The notes beneath the pieces were generated by a model. The model worked only from the letters and a program-made list of their open reading frames with translations. It was not told the DNA's origin and did no database searches. A DNA stretch of 21,531 bases from the NCBI GenBank assembly GCA_938008665.1, contig CALLKA010000003.1, positions 1 through 21,531 of the forward strand. The letters are read 5' to 3'. The stretch comes from an uncultured Bacteroidota bacterium (GTDB lineage Bacteria; Bacteroidota; Bacteroidia; Chitinophagales; Chitinophagaceae). How positions within the stretch are numbered: position 1 is the first letter of the stretch; each line of letters begins with the position of its first letter. This document shows positions 8,845-16,340 of this stretch, piece by piece. A program made the translations under genes and the position numbers.

Positions 8845-9636
8845 ATGCTAAAGCAAATTATATATTTATTTACTGTAGTTTTTTTAGCTAGTTGCGAAAA
8901 GGAAATACAATTGCCGCTGCCAACAAATGCCTCCTTATTGGTTATAGATGCAAGTATCACCGACCAACCAGGGCCTTACTTTGTTCACCTTAGCAAATCA
9001 AAAGAAATAGGCAATACGCAAAGCTACCCATTCGTGGAAAATGCGAGTGTTATCATTTTCGATAATCAAGGTCAAAGAGATACCCTCTCCTATACAAAAA
9101 ATGGCATTTACCAAACTAAAAAAATTAAAGGGGTATTTGGTAATACTTACAATTTAGAAGTGGTGGTAGATGGAAAAAAATATACAGCATCTTCCACTAT
9201 GTCTAAAAAAGTGCCTTTAGATAATTTAAGGATAAATTCCTTTTTAGTCAATGGTGAAATTAGGTACAGCATTATACCTGTATACACCGATCCAATGGAA
9301 CTAGGTAACAGCTATAGATTTATTCAAAAAATTAATGACACTTTGGATCAAACTTTTCACGTATTTAATGACAATTTAAATAATGGTAAAGTAAATCAAA
9401 GGCCACTAAGGGGTGGTTCTGATTCTTTGGAGGTAAAATTAAAAGATAATATCTCTGTTGAAATGCAATGCATTTCTAGGCCCACCTATTTATATTACTA
9501 TTCCCTGAACCAACAAAGTGGCGCTGGCCCTGGAGGCGGAATTACCCCTGCCAATCCGACCAACAATATTCAAGGCGGCGCTTTAGGCATATTTTCAGCT
9601 CATACAGTTGAAAAAAAGATGATTCGGGTACAATAA
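8845..9636 (+). CDS. DUF4249 lipoprotein, partner of the TonB receptor
   Basis: A predicted outer-membrane lipoprotein. The signal peptide has lipobox LASC with Cys17, followed by EKE, an acidic/basic signature like the Bacteroidota lipoprotein export signal, so it is probably surface-exposed. After that come beta-rich segments: LLVIDASITDQPGPYFVHLS, ENASVIIFDNQGQ, and YNLEVVVDGKKYTA, which match the DUF4249 pattern of an Ig-like N-terminal domain. The C-terminus GGALGIFSAHTVEKKMIRV is also typical. At 263 residues it is near the usual length. The gene starts 2 bases after the receptor stop. DUF4249 genes commonly follow TonB receptors of this type, and a substrate-capture role like SusD is a reasonable but unproven guess. 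Confidence 0.85.
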   Translation: MLKQIIYLFTVVFLASCEKEIQLPLPTNASLLVIDASITDQPGPYFVHLSKSKEIGNTQSYPFVENASVIIFDNQGQRDTLSYTKNGIYQTKKIKGVFGNTYNLEVVVDGKKYTASSTMSKKVPLDNLRINSFLVNGEIRYSIIPVYTDPMELGNSYRFIQKINDTLDQTFHVFNDNLNNGKVNQRPLRGGSDSLEVKLKDNISVEMQCISRPTYLYYYSLNQQSGAGPGGGITPANPTNNIQGGALGIFSAHTVEKKMIRVQ

Positions 9637-9659
9637 AAAGTGTTTTATTGCTTTTTATT
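9632..9659 (+). terminator. Possible weak terminator after the DUF4249 gene
   Basis: AATAAAAAG (9632-9640) and CTTTTTATT (9651-9659) are reverse complements around a 10-base loop, followed by further T. The stem is nearly all A-T, so it would be weak. It would separate the receptor pair from the next membrane-protein genes. Confidence 0.3.
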
Positions 9660-9762
9660 TTGGTGCAAAACTGTTTTCAATTGCTTCCTATTTCATGAAA
9701 TGGCTCTCCTATAATGATGATTTACAACTACCTTTGTGCCTAAGCAGAAATTAGCACAATAA

Positions 9763-10191
9763 ATGATTTATAAGATTCTTACTGTAATTGGTTTGGCAAC
9801 TTTTGAAATTTATGCTGCTATCCCAGCTGGATTTGCTTTTAAACTTCATCCAATTGAAATTTTTTCATATAGTGTTTTGGGAGGTTTGATTGGCGTATTT
9901 GTAGCAGCCTACCTAGGTGACATCATTAGAAAATGGGTAAGTAAATTTAGAAAAAATAAAGTGAATAAGGAAACGAAAGAGCCTGGATTTGTCTTAAAAA
10001 TTTGGCAGAAATATGGGGTTATTGGTTTAGGATTATTGGGCACCATGAGTGTTGGAGCGCCTATAAGTATTGGAATTGGAGTAAGCTTTAATGTCCCTAC
10101 CAATAAAATGGTATTTTGGTGCAGTTTAGGAGTGGTATTACGCTGTGCGATTTTCACGGCAGTTGGTTATTATGGTCTTAAGTTGTTTTAA
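9763..10191 (+). CDS. Small membrane protein, COG2426 (small multidrug export)-like
   Basis: Hydrophobic protein of 142 residues with about four membrane segments (about 3-25, 32-55, 80-106 and 114-141) and a basic cytoplasmic loop (KFRKNKVNKETKE, about 62-75). The motifs FEIYAAIPAGFAFKLHP near the N-terminus and GAPISIGIGVSFN (about 99-111) resemble the paired re-entrant-like segments of the 'small multidrug export' family (COG2426/PF06695). Despite the name, transport by that family is poorly shown. The spacer before it has TACCTTTG at 9729-9736, an exact TAnnTTTG match but without a visible -33 partner. The next gene starts 16 bases after its stop, so the two are probably in one operon. 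The family call is moderate; it could also be another small DedA-like membrane protein. Confidence 0.6.
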   Translation: MIYKILTVIGLATFEIYAAIPAGFAFKLHPIEIFSYSVLGGLIGVFVAAYLGDIIRKWVSKFRKNKVNKETKEPGFVLKIWQKYGVIGLGLLGTMSVGAPISIGIGVSFNVPTNKMVFWCSLGVVLRCAIFTAVGYYGLKLF

Positions 10192-10207
10192 TTTTTAAAG
10201 TTTTAAT

Positions 10208-10759
10208 ATGCAAATAACTATTTTACGAATTGCCAGAAAGATTCATAGAACAATGGGCGCTTTCTTGTTTCTATTCTTTTTTATTGTTGCCATCACTGGA
10301 TTAATCCTGGGTTGGAAAAAAAATAGTAATGGATGGATACTTCCAGCAACATCAAAAGGAATTTCTACAAATTTGAATACTTGGAAAACAACTTCAGAAC
10401 TTTTAAAAATTTCCGATAGTGTTTTAATAACTAAAGTAGATAAATCATTAAGTACTAAATTAGATAGAATTGATATCAGAAAAGATAAGGGAATCGTTAA
10501 ATTTTTATATGCCGACAACTATTGGGAGATTCAATTAGATGGGCAATCGGGGGATGTTTTACAAATAAATCAGCGCAGGTCTGATTTTGTTGAGGATATA
10601 CATGATGGATCATTTCTTGATTACTATTTCAAAACTGAAGGAGAGCCATTCAAACTAATTTATACATCAATCATGGGTGTTGCATTATTCTTTTTTACTT
10701 TAACTGGATTTTGGCTTTGGATTGGACCAAAAGTAATTAGGAATAAAAAAAGAAATTAA
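10208..10759 (+). CDS. PepSY-associated TM protein (short form)
   Basis: Inner-membrane protein of 183 residues with a helix at about 15-35, a soluble loop of about 115 residues, and a second helix at about 152-172 ending GFWLWIG. The start RKIHRTMGAFLF with His13, and VEDIHDGSFLDYY with His132, match PepSY-associated TM proteins, whose conserved His near the membrane may bind heme or metal. The middle part (about 45-120, with WEIQLDGQSGDVLQI) is the PepSY-like domain. Family members are often found with TonB receptors for ferric siderophores and some act as reductases; short forms such as this one are not well characterised. It is the second gene of a likely two-gene operon just downstream of a TonB receptor and DUF4249 pair. 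Confidence 0.8.
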   Translation: MQITILRIARKIHRTMGAFLFLFFFIVAITGLILGWKKNSNGWILPATSKGISTNLNTWKTTSELLKISDSVLITKVDKSLSTKLDRIDIRKDKGIVKFLYADNYWEIQLDGQSGDVLQINQRRSDFVEDIHDGSFLDYYFKTEGEPFKLIYTSIMGVALFFFTLTGFWLWIGPKVIRNKKRN

Positions 10760-10915
10760 GCATTTAATACAAGGTTTAAATATAAATACCTAAAGAATAG
10801 CTGCCTTTTAATGAGTTTTATAATACACGCAAGCCAAACTTTATAGTTCAGCATCCACTCAAATACCCCAAATTTGAAAAGTTTAAGTATCTTAGATTAG
10901 CATAAATTTATTTAA

Positions 10916-11563
10916 ATGAAATTATATATAAGCTGTTTAGCTGCGCTATTAATACTATTTATTTCATGTAAGCAACAACCTGATTTTGACGCTGTTAAAA
11001 TTGGAGAAAATAACTGGATGATTAAAAATTTAGATGTGGTTACATTTAAAAATGGTGATACCATTCCAGAAACCAAAACGAAAGAAGAATGGGTGGCTTA
11101 CGGTACTGCTAGAAAAGCAGCATGGTGTTATTACAATAATGATATCGGGGAAGGTGCGCAATTTGGAAAATTATACAACTGGTATGCCGTCAATGATCCA
11201 AGAGGATTGGCTCCAGAAGGTTGGCATATCCCAACCGATGTAGAATGGGGATTATTGGTATTAGAATTAGGGGGAGATAAAAAAGCCGGGCATGCATTAA
11301 AATACACTTACGGATGGGATAATAATAAAGATAGTTCTGGCAATGGCACTAATGCGAGTGGTTTTGAAGCATTACCTAGTGGTTTAAGAAATGGCTTAGG
11401 CGCATTTGGCTATAAGGGTCAAGGTGGTGGATGGTGGTCATCCACTGCGATAGATACTACAAAATCTTGGTACAGATTTGTGTTATATGCTAGCCCGATG
11501 GTTTTTAAAGATGCTTACGGAAATAGAAATGGATTAGCAGTTAGATGTGTAAAAGACAAATAA
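10916..11563 (+). CDS. FISUMP-domain lipoprotein (Fibrobacter succinogenes major paralogous domain)
   Basis: A secreted lipoprotein: short signal peptide with FISC and lipid-anchored Cys18. Residues about 28-213 are one FISUMP domain, seen as IGENNWMIKNLDV, then GKLYNWYAVNDPRGLAPEGW, HIPTDVEW, GFEALPSGLRN, GGWWSSTAIDTTKSWYRFVL and the final GLAVRCVKD. The WxxP/WWSST/RCV pattern resembles C-type-lectin-like folds, so ligand or glycan binding is possible, but no FISUMP function is firmly known. The length of 215 is normal for a single-domain form. Its stop TAA overlaps the ATG of the next gene (TAATG), so the two are translationally coupled. The 156-base spacer upstream (10760-10915) shows only a weak promoter-like TTTG (10873-10876) plus TAGATTAG (10893-10900). 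Confidence 0.88.
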   Translation: MKLYISCLAALLILFISCKQQPDFDAVKIGENNWMIKNLDVVTFKNGDTIPETKTKEEWVAYGTARKAAWCYYNNDIGEGAQFGKLYNWYAVNDPRGLAPEGWHIPTDVEWGLLVLELGGDKKAGHALKYTYGWDNNKDSSGNGTNASGFEALPSGLRNGLGAFGYKGQGGGWWSSTAIDTTKSWYRFVLYASPMVFKDAYGNRNGLAVRCVKDK

Positions 11564-13203
11564 TGAAAACTATTATTAAAAATAATATAATCATTTTAAG
11601 TGCATGTATGCTGCTTATAGGATGTGGTTCAAAAAAAGAAAAGCTAGCTTTTGATAAAGATAATGGCGGCTTGTATTTACCGGATGGGTTTGGCGCAGTG
11701 GTTGTTATTGATAGTATTGGCCCTTCCAGACATTTAGCAATAAAAGAAAATGGTGATATTTATGTAAAATTAAAAATTACTTCAGATGCACCTGGATCAG
11801 TAGCTTTAAGAGACGAGAATGGTGATGGCAAAGCAGATATTATTCAACCATTTGGCAGTTATGTAAACGATGGCATTTTCGCAACTGGCATGCGTATAAA
11901 TAATGGTTATTTGTATTATAGCACTGAACAAGTAGTATACAGACAAAAACTAGACGACCAATTAGTGCCAACTTCAAAACAAGAAATTGTGTTGATTGAT
12001 GAAAATGCACAATGGCATATTGCCAAACCTTTGTCTTTTGATAATGCAGGTAATTTGTATGTGCCCTATGGCGCTCCCTCAAATGCATGCGCAAGTTATA
12101 TTACGACTACTGGAAGTTCAGTACAACAAGCTGGACAAAATCCTTGTCCTGAATTAATCAATCATGCAGGTATTTGGAAATTTAAAGCAAACGCATTAAA
12201 CCAAACGCAGAAAGATGGAACACAAGTTGGAACTGGGTTAAGAAGTATTGTTGCCATGGATTGGAATAAGCAAACCAACTCCTTATTTGCAGTACAACAT
12301 GGCAGAGATGATTTACATTTATTATGGCCACAATATTATTCAGCATGGGAAAATGCAGTTACACCTGCAGAGGAATTTTTTGAAGTGAATGAAAATAGTA
12401 ATTACGGTTGGCCTTATTCGTATTATGATCTTTTCAAAAAACAAAAAATACAGGCGCCTGAATATAGTGGTGATGGAAAAAAATTAGCGATTGATCAAAG
12501 CTATACAAATCCACTAGCAGCATTTCCTGCACATTGGGCACCGAATGATTTATTGTTTTATACAGGTAACCAATTCCCCGATAGATATAAAAATGGCGCA
12601 TTTGTTGCTTTTCACGGTTCTACCAATAGAGGTCCATATCCGCAAGCAGGTTATATTGTAGCGTTTGTACCTTTTGAAAACGGGAAACCTTCCGGTGAGT
12701 GGGAAGTATTTGCAGATGGTTTTGCTGGCATAGATACCATTGTAAATGTAAGTGATGCCAAATATAGACCCATGGGACTTGCCCAAGGACCTGATGGATC
12801 TTTATATATCAATGATTCCAAGAAAGGAAAAATTTGGAGAATACTATACAAAGAAGATAAAACAAAGTTTAACCCATCTGCGTTAGCTAAAATGGAAATT
12901 AGAAAAAATACTGCTAATCATATTAAAACACCGGATCCGGTTAAAAATATCATTCAATTAAAGTATAGTAAAATTGGTGCCCAAATTTATCAGACCTACT
13001 GTACCAATTGTCATCAAAGTAATTTAAATGGGGATGGGAATAGAAATCCTTCATTAATTAAATCAAACTATTTGAATGATAAATCTAGTTTCAGAAATTT
13101 AATATCAAATGGAAAAGGCAACATGCCTTCCTTTAAAAATATTTCAGACAAAGAAATAGACGAACTAGAAACCTACCTACAGTCGGTCATCAATAAAAAG
13201 TAA
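11563..13203 (+). CDS. PQQ-type sorbosone/glucose dehydrogenase-like lipoprotein fused to cytochrome c
   Basis: A probable periplasmic sugar or aldose dehydrogenase passing electrons to its own heme. I chose ATG 11563 over 11545 because it gives a clean lipoprotein signal with LIGC (Cys21) and a TAATG overlap with the FISUMP gene; the protein has 546 residues. Residues about 35-430 form a beta-propeller of the L-sorbosone dehydrogenase type, with RDENGDGKAD (about 83-92, a Ca-binding-like DxNxDG loop), QWHIAKPLSFDNAGNLYV (His152), GTGLRSIVAMDWN (Arg227), NENSNYGWPY, and YRPMGLAQGPDGSLYINDS. The C-terminus carries C480-T-N-C-H484 for covalent heme c and a GNMPSF Met521 as likely axial ligand. 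Fusions of this kind are known in this family. Electron donor and substrate cannot be told from sequence. A strong hairpin follows the stop. Confidence 0.9.
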   Translation: MKTIIKNNIIILSACMLLIGCGSKKEKLAFDKDNGGLYLPDGFGAVVVIDSIGPSRHLAIKENGDIYVKLKITSDAPGSVALRDENGDGKADIIQPFGSYVNDGIFATGMRINNGYLYYSTEQVVYRQKLDDQLVPTSKQEIVLIDENAQWHIAKPLSFDNAGNLYVPYGAPSNACASYITTTGSSVQQAGQNPCPELINHAGIWKFKANALNQTQKDGTQVGTGLRSIVAMDWNKQTNSLFAVQHGRDDLHLLWPQYYSAWENAVTPAEEFFEVNENSNYGWPYSYYDLFKKQKIQAPEYSGDGKKLAIDQSYTNPLAAFPAHWAPNDLLFYTGNQFPDRYKNGAFVAFHGSTNRGPYPQAGYIVAFVPFENGKPSGEWEVFADGFAGIDTIVNVSDAKYRPMGLAQGPDGSLYINDSKKGKIWRILYKEDKTKFNPSALAKMEIRKNTANHIKTPDPVKNIIQLKYSKIGAQIYQTYCTNCHQSNLNGDGNRNPSLIKSNYLNDKSSFRNLISNGKGNMPSFKNISDKEIDELETYLQSVINKK

Positions 13204-13233
13204 AAAAAGGGGCCCATATTTCTATGGGCCCCT
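13202..13233. terminator. Bidirectional hairpin terminator between the PQQ-cytochrome and NTF2-like genes
   Basis: A perfect 11-bp stem, AGGGGCCCATA (13208-13218) and TATGGGCCCCT (13223-13233), closes a TTTC loop. On the minus strand it is followed by a run of seven T (A at 13202-13208 on the plus strand), a classic intrinsic terminator for the minus-strand NTF2-like gene. On the plus strand only a weak T-rich tail follows (ACGTATTTT), so termination in that direction is likely weaker. Confidence 0.85.
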
Positions 13234-13262
13234 AACGTATTTTACAACTTATACCGATTTAT

Positions 13263-13772
13263 TTATTTCATCAACTCCAAAATTCCAGTTTGATCATAAA
13301 CAATATATTCTTCAATAATTTTTCCGTCTTTGTTAAATTTATCTGCTTGAAAATTTACAACATCAACTGATTTATCCCCTTTAGTAAACTTAACAGTGAT
13401 GTATGAGTAAACATAATCTCCAATTGAACCATCTTTAAAGTTAAAATGGCTTCCCCAAATATGTCGCTCTGGGTTTACTTGTAATTTAAATCCAGCTGCA
13501 ATAAATTGTCTTTGTATTGCAACATTTTCGGCAAGGGTAGTAATTTTATTGTTATCATGAAAAATAGCAGAATCAGCATATTTTGTTACATAACTTACAG
13601 TATCAAAAGTTTCCATATCCTTAAATGTTGCTTTAATAGCATCAATATTTGCTGAGCTATCATAGTTTACCCCAAATTGATGTTCGTCAGACACAACAAC
13701 ATTATTTTCAACTTTTGGAGTACATGAGAATACGGCGATTGCTAATACCGCAATTACACTTAATTTTTTCAT
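13263..13772 (-). CDS. NTF2/SnoaL-like lipoprotein
   Basis: Small exported protein of unknown role. I chose ATG at 13772 (169 residues) because the upstream in-frame start at 13799 only adds a charged stretch before a good lipoprotein signal, MKKLSVIAVLAIAVFSC with Cys17. The mature part (about 30-169) has the shape of an NTF2-like/SnoaL fold: an N-terminal helix (IDAIKATFKDMETFD), ADSAIFHDNNK, then beta strands (GSIGDYVYSYITVKFT, SVDVVNFQADKFNKDGKIIE) and EYIVYDQTGILELM. This fold is often used for small-molecule binding or for ketosteroid isomerase-like enzymes. No catalytic residues can be assigned safely. It is divergent from the DoxX-like gene across a 184-base spacer. A strong hairpin lies just after its stop. 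Confidence 0.78.
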   Translation of the reverse strand: MKKLSVIAVLAIAVFSCTPKVENNVVVSDEHQFGVNYDSSANIDAIKATFKDMETFDTVSYVTKYADSAIFHDNNKITTLAENVAIQRQFIAAGFKLQVNPERHIWGSHFNFKDGSIGDYVYSYITVKFTKGDKSVDVVNFQADKFNKDGKIIEEYIVYDQTGILELMK

Positions 13773-13834
13773 TTTTACATTTTTTGGTTTGAATCTCAAA
13801 GAAAACTGAATAGAACGAATAGTATTTTAATTTA

Positions 13835-13877
13835 GCCCTATTTTTTGTTCCAGTATAGGAATTAGGAACATATTTTA
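13835..13877. repeat. Inverted-repeat candidates in the NTF2/DoxX divergent spacer
   Basis: The spacer 13773-13956 holds TGTTCC...GGAACA with a 13-base gap. It also holds nested arms CCTAT...ATAGG that share flanking TAATT/AATTA. The arms are short, so this is only a possible shared operator for the divergent pair. I found no clean TAnnTTTG element in either direction. Confidence 0.2.
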
Positions 13878-13956
13878 CTATTTTTGATTATTCGGCTAAT
13901 TGTAAAATGAATAATGCAATAGGCTAAGTAACTGATAAAGCAATAATATATTTATT

Positions 13957-14328
13957 ATGAAAACAACAAAAATTATCTACTGGATTACTACAGGTATTAT
14001 CTGCCTATTTTCATTAGGGGCTGTGCAGATGAATTCTCAAATGGCTATTGATGGCGCAAACCACCTACTTATACCACGTTATCTTGGGCTTGAGGTTAGT
14101 ATTGGACAATTAATAGGATTAGTCCTTTTAATCGTTCCAGCGGTACCTGCTCGATTTAAAGAATGGGCTTATGTTGGTTATGGCATAATGTATTTAACGG
14201 CAATAAATGCGCACTTGGCAGTGGGAGACGCCTTTGTGCCTTATACTGTAATGGGTATTATTTTCTTTGGCTTATTATTAACATCCTACATTACTTTTCA
14301 CAAATTACAGGCAGCAAAAAATAACTAA
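13957..14328 (+). CDS. DoxX-like small membrane protein
   Basis: Hydrophobic protein of 123 residues with four membrane helices at about 5-27, 44-64, 67-90 and 93-117. The pattern (an N-terminal helix, a short loop LLIPRYLGLEVSIGQLIG, then GYGIMYLTAINAHLAVGD) is that of the DoxX-like family (DoxX_2). The DoxX group includes a subunit of thiosulfate:quinone oxidoreductase in some archaea, but most bacterial members have no proven role. The gene is short and alone on the plus strand, ends 32 bases before a strong hairpin, and is divergent from a small NTF2-like lipoprotein. A link between those two genes is inference from layout only. Confidence 0.75.
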   Translation: MKTTKIIYWITTGIICLFSLGAVQMNSQMAIDGANHLLIPRYLGLEVSIGQLIGLVLLIVPAVPARFKEWAYVGYGIMYLTAINAHLAVGDAFVPYTVMGIIFFGLLLTSYITFHKLQAAKNN

Positions 14329-14360
14329 TCTCATTTTTAATACTGCTGAAATTTTACTGT

Positions 14361-14398
14361 TACAAAAGAGGCGCATCGATAGATGCGCCTCTTTTGTA
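14361..14398. terminator. Bidirectional hairpin terminator between the DoxX-like and lyase genes
   Basis: A perfect 17-bp stem, left arm 14361-14377 (TACAAAAGAGGCGCATC) and right arm 14382-14398, closes a GATA loop. The core GAGGCGCATC/GATGCGCCTC is GC-rich, and the outer AAAA/TTTT gives a U-tract on both strands. It sits in the 98-base convergent spacer and should stop transcription from both the DoxX-like gene and the lyase. Confidence 0.92.
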
Positions 14399-14426
14399 TT
14401 CTTATATTAAACGTATAAATAATATT

Positions 14427-16307
14427 TTACCAAGCGCGCAATGGTTTAACTTTTGGTGTTTCAATTGTTGATTTAGAACCTGGAATTAACAATATATCAA
14501 AATCAACTTTAGTATTAGCAGGAACAATTGCTTCGAAACCTACTAGTATAGTGCCGGGATTGGGGGCGTCATAATCTCTAGGTGGATTTGTAGACCAAGT
14601 TTTCATAGTAATATTTTTCGCACCTGATACCTTTAATGTTAGTGTTTTCCCTCCTTTTTTTAAGAGCGCTGTTTCCGGTCCAACAATTTCTACATCAGCA
14701 GGTGTGAGCATTGTCCACCTGACTTTTGTTTCACGATCTAATGTTTGAATTTCATCTCTCACTACAACATGATTTTTATTTACAATGGCAATACCTCGTG
14801 TACTTGAAGCAAGTTGATTTTTATATACCGTACTCAAATCAAATGTCACTTGCATAAAATTGGGATCCTTGTTATCATTGATAATGGGCGCATCACCTTC
14901 AACCACTTGTAGTTGGCTATCAATAGTAAGTGTATTATGCGCATAATTATTAAGTCTGAAAACATCCCATCTTTCAGAATTTTGTGTGCGCCCCCAAAGT
15001 TTAACCCCTTTGGACTCTAGTGATTCATAATTCTGCATACCAAAATCCATAGCCCATCTTTGACCATCCGCATCCATAATGAAAGAACCAATATCCATAT
15101 GTGCATGATTGATTGAAGCTGAACCACCTTTTGCTGCAATATAAATTGCATTTGAATCAGTCCAAGAAGTTCTCATCAATGCCATTGGATTTTTTCCTTT
15201 TCCTACAAATGCAGTTGCGATTGGGGCTTTAATATCCTTTGTTGATATATTTCCCTTCCATAACATGATTGCTGGCAATATTCTTTCATTAACCAAGTTA
15301 GCCTCTCTGCCAGCTTTAAGATAAGATTTTTCAACCCATAGCAAACTTGGATCCTTTACCTTATTCGCCAACCAAAACATTGCAGGATTAAATGAACCAT
15401 TACCCCCCGCATCCGAATAATTGAAAGGCTTACCAGTCGTACCTGTCATGCTTTCCATAAAACTAGCAGTTTGTAAAAAACCAGGGGCTTTCGTCATGCC
15501 AAAGTCGGTACCATAAATTTTTTCAAGCGCACTTAGGAATAAAACATTAAAAGAGGTTCCATATCCCCAATAGCCATAACCCTCAGGATAAATACCATCA
15601 GGTCCATAATCCTTCATAGGAATTGCCATTGATTCAACGGCGCGATTAATAATCATTTTTGCCAATTTGGGATCTTGTTCATATATCGCCATAGCGCCAT
15701 ATGACATGCCGGCATTACATACCTGATTCCAGTTGTGTTCCGCCTTTAACCAACTATTATTTTTACTATCAAGCGAAGGCTCAATTCCTTTTTTGATAAT
15801 CGCATTTTGTATAGCATCTTTCGAGGCTTGAGAAAGTTGATCAAATAACCAATCATAACCAATGGACATCGCCATGGTCATTTCAGCTACATCTAAAAAA
15901 TGAGATGGATTCCAATCGCTAAAACCTGCAATTGCTAGCATTTCGCTTTCTGCCCTTATAAAATACTTTTGATCATTGGTGGTACGATAGGCATACGACA
16001 AATAAAACAATCTTTTTAATGCTTCCCTTGATTTGTCTAAAAGTCGTCGACCTATTTGTATTCTTTGAATGGGCGCAACAGTAATGATGCGATCACTTTC
16101 CTTAATGATTGCATTATGCAACATAGACCATACTGGATCCTTTGTTATTGAACTCACTAAATTCGCTTCCTCTCCTTTAAATAAAAGTATTCTTGGATGT
16201 GATTGTGTTATTTGTAAATCCGCTTTGATATTTACTTGCGCAGTTAAATCAAATACGAACATTAATAAAATAAAGCTGCCAAATAGTTGTTTGAAATAAT
16301 GTTTCAT
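14427..16307 (-). CDS. Heparinase II/III-like polysaccharide lyase
   Basis: Probable beta-eliminating lyase of a uronic-acid-containing polysaccharide, exported by a signal peptide (about residues 1-23, ending LTAQ). The N-terminal two-thirds is an (alpha/alpha) toroid, with SHPRILL (36-42), FLDVAEMTMAMSIGYDW (137-153) and the likely catalytic region EHNWNQVCNAGMSYG (190-204, His191). It is followed by DGIYPEGYGYWGYGTSF (237-253), whose tyrosines include the likely catalytic one. The C-terminal beta-sheet domain starts with IYIAAKGGSASINHAHMDIG (388-407; His401/His403) and has YAHNTLTIDSQLQV (455-468). These correspond by position to the His-Tyr-His set of heparinase II-type enzymes. At 626 residues the length fits. 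PL family and substrate are not clear from sequence. It is the last minus-strand gene of the glucanase cluster, 101 bases after GH30, and is closed by a strong terminator. Confidence 0.85.
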   Translation of the reverse strand: MKHYFKQLFGSFILLMFVFDLTAQVNIKADLQITQSHPRILLFKGEEANLVSSITKDPVWSMLHNAIIKESDRIITVAPIQRIQIGRRLLDKSREALKRLFYLSYAYRTTNDQKYFIRAESEMLAIAGFSDWNPSHFLDVAEMTMAMSIGYDWLFDQLSQASKDAIQNAIIKKGIEPSLDSKNNSWLKAEHNWNQVCNAGMSYGAMAIYEQDPKLAKMIINRAVESMAIPMKDYGPDGIYPEGYGYWGYGTSFNVLFLSALEKIYGTDFGMTKAPGFLQTASFMESMTGTTGKPFNYSDAGGNGSFNPAMFWLANKVKDPSLLWVEKSYLKAGREANLVNERILPAIMLWKGNISTKDIKAPIATAFVGKGKNPMALMRTSWTDSNAIYIAAKGGSASINHAHMDIGSFIMDADGQRWAMDFGMQNYESLESKGVKLWGRTQNSERWDVFRLNNYAHNTLTIDSQLQVVEGDAPIINDNKDPNFMQVTFDLSTVYKNQLASSTRGIAIVNKNHVVVRDEIQTLDRETKVRWTMLTPADVEIVGPETALLKKGGKTLTLKVSGAKNITMKTWSTNPPRDYDAPNPGTILVGFEAIVPANTKVDFDILLIPGSKSTIETPKVKPLRAW

Positions 16308-16340
16308 TTTTATTATTTTTAATTATCCACTATAAAATGG

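Noticed and set aside
6524..9636. SusC/SusD pair
   Set aside because: The second protein is a DUF4249 type and not a SusD-like TPR lipoprotein, and the receptor is shorter (772 residues) than usual SusC proteins.
10916..11563. Formylglycine-generating enzyme for the nearby sulfatase
   Set aside because: The protein shares a lectin-like look with such enzymes but matches the FISUMP pattern (WHIPTDVEW, WWSST, RCV) and lacks the typical FGE motifs.
11840..12094. Minus-strand frame of 84 codons with Cys and His
   Set aside because: Antisense to the beta-propeller of the PQQ-type dehydrogenase; the Cys/His pattern is not a metal motif I recognise.
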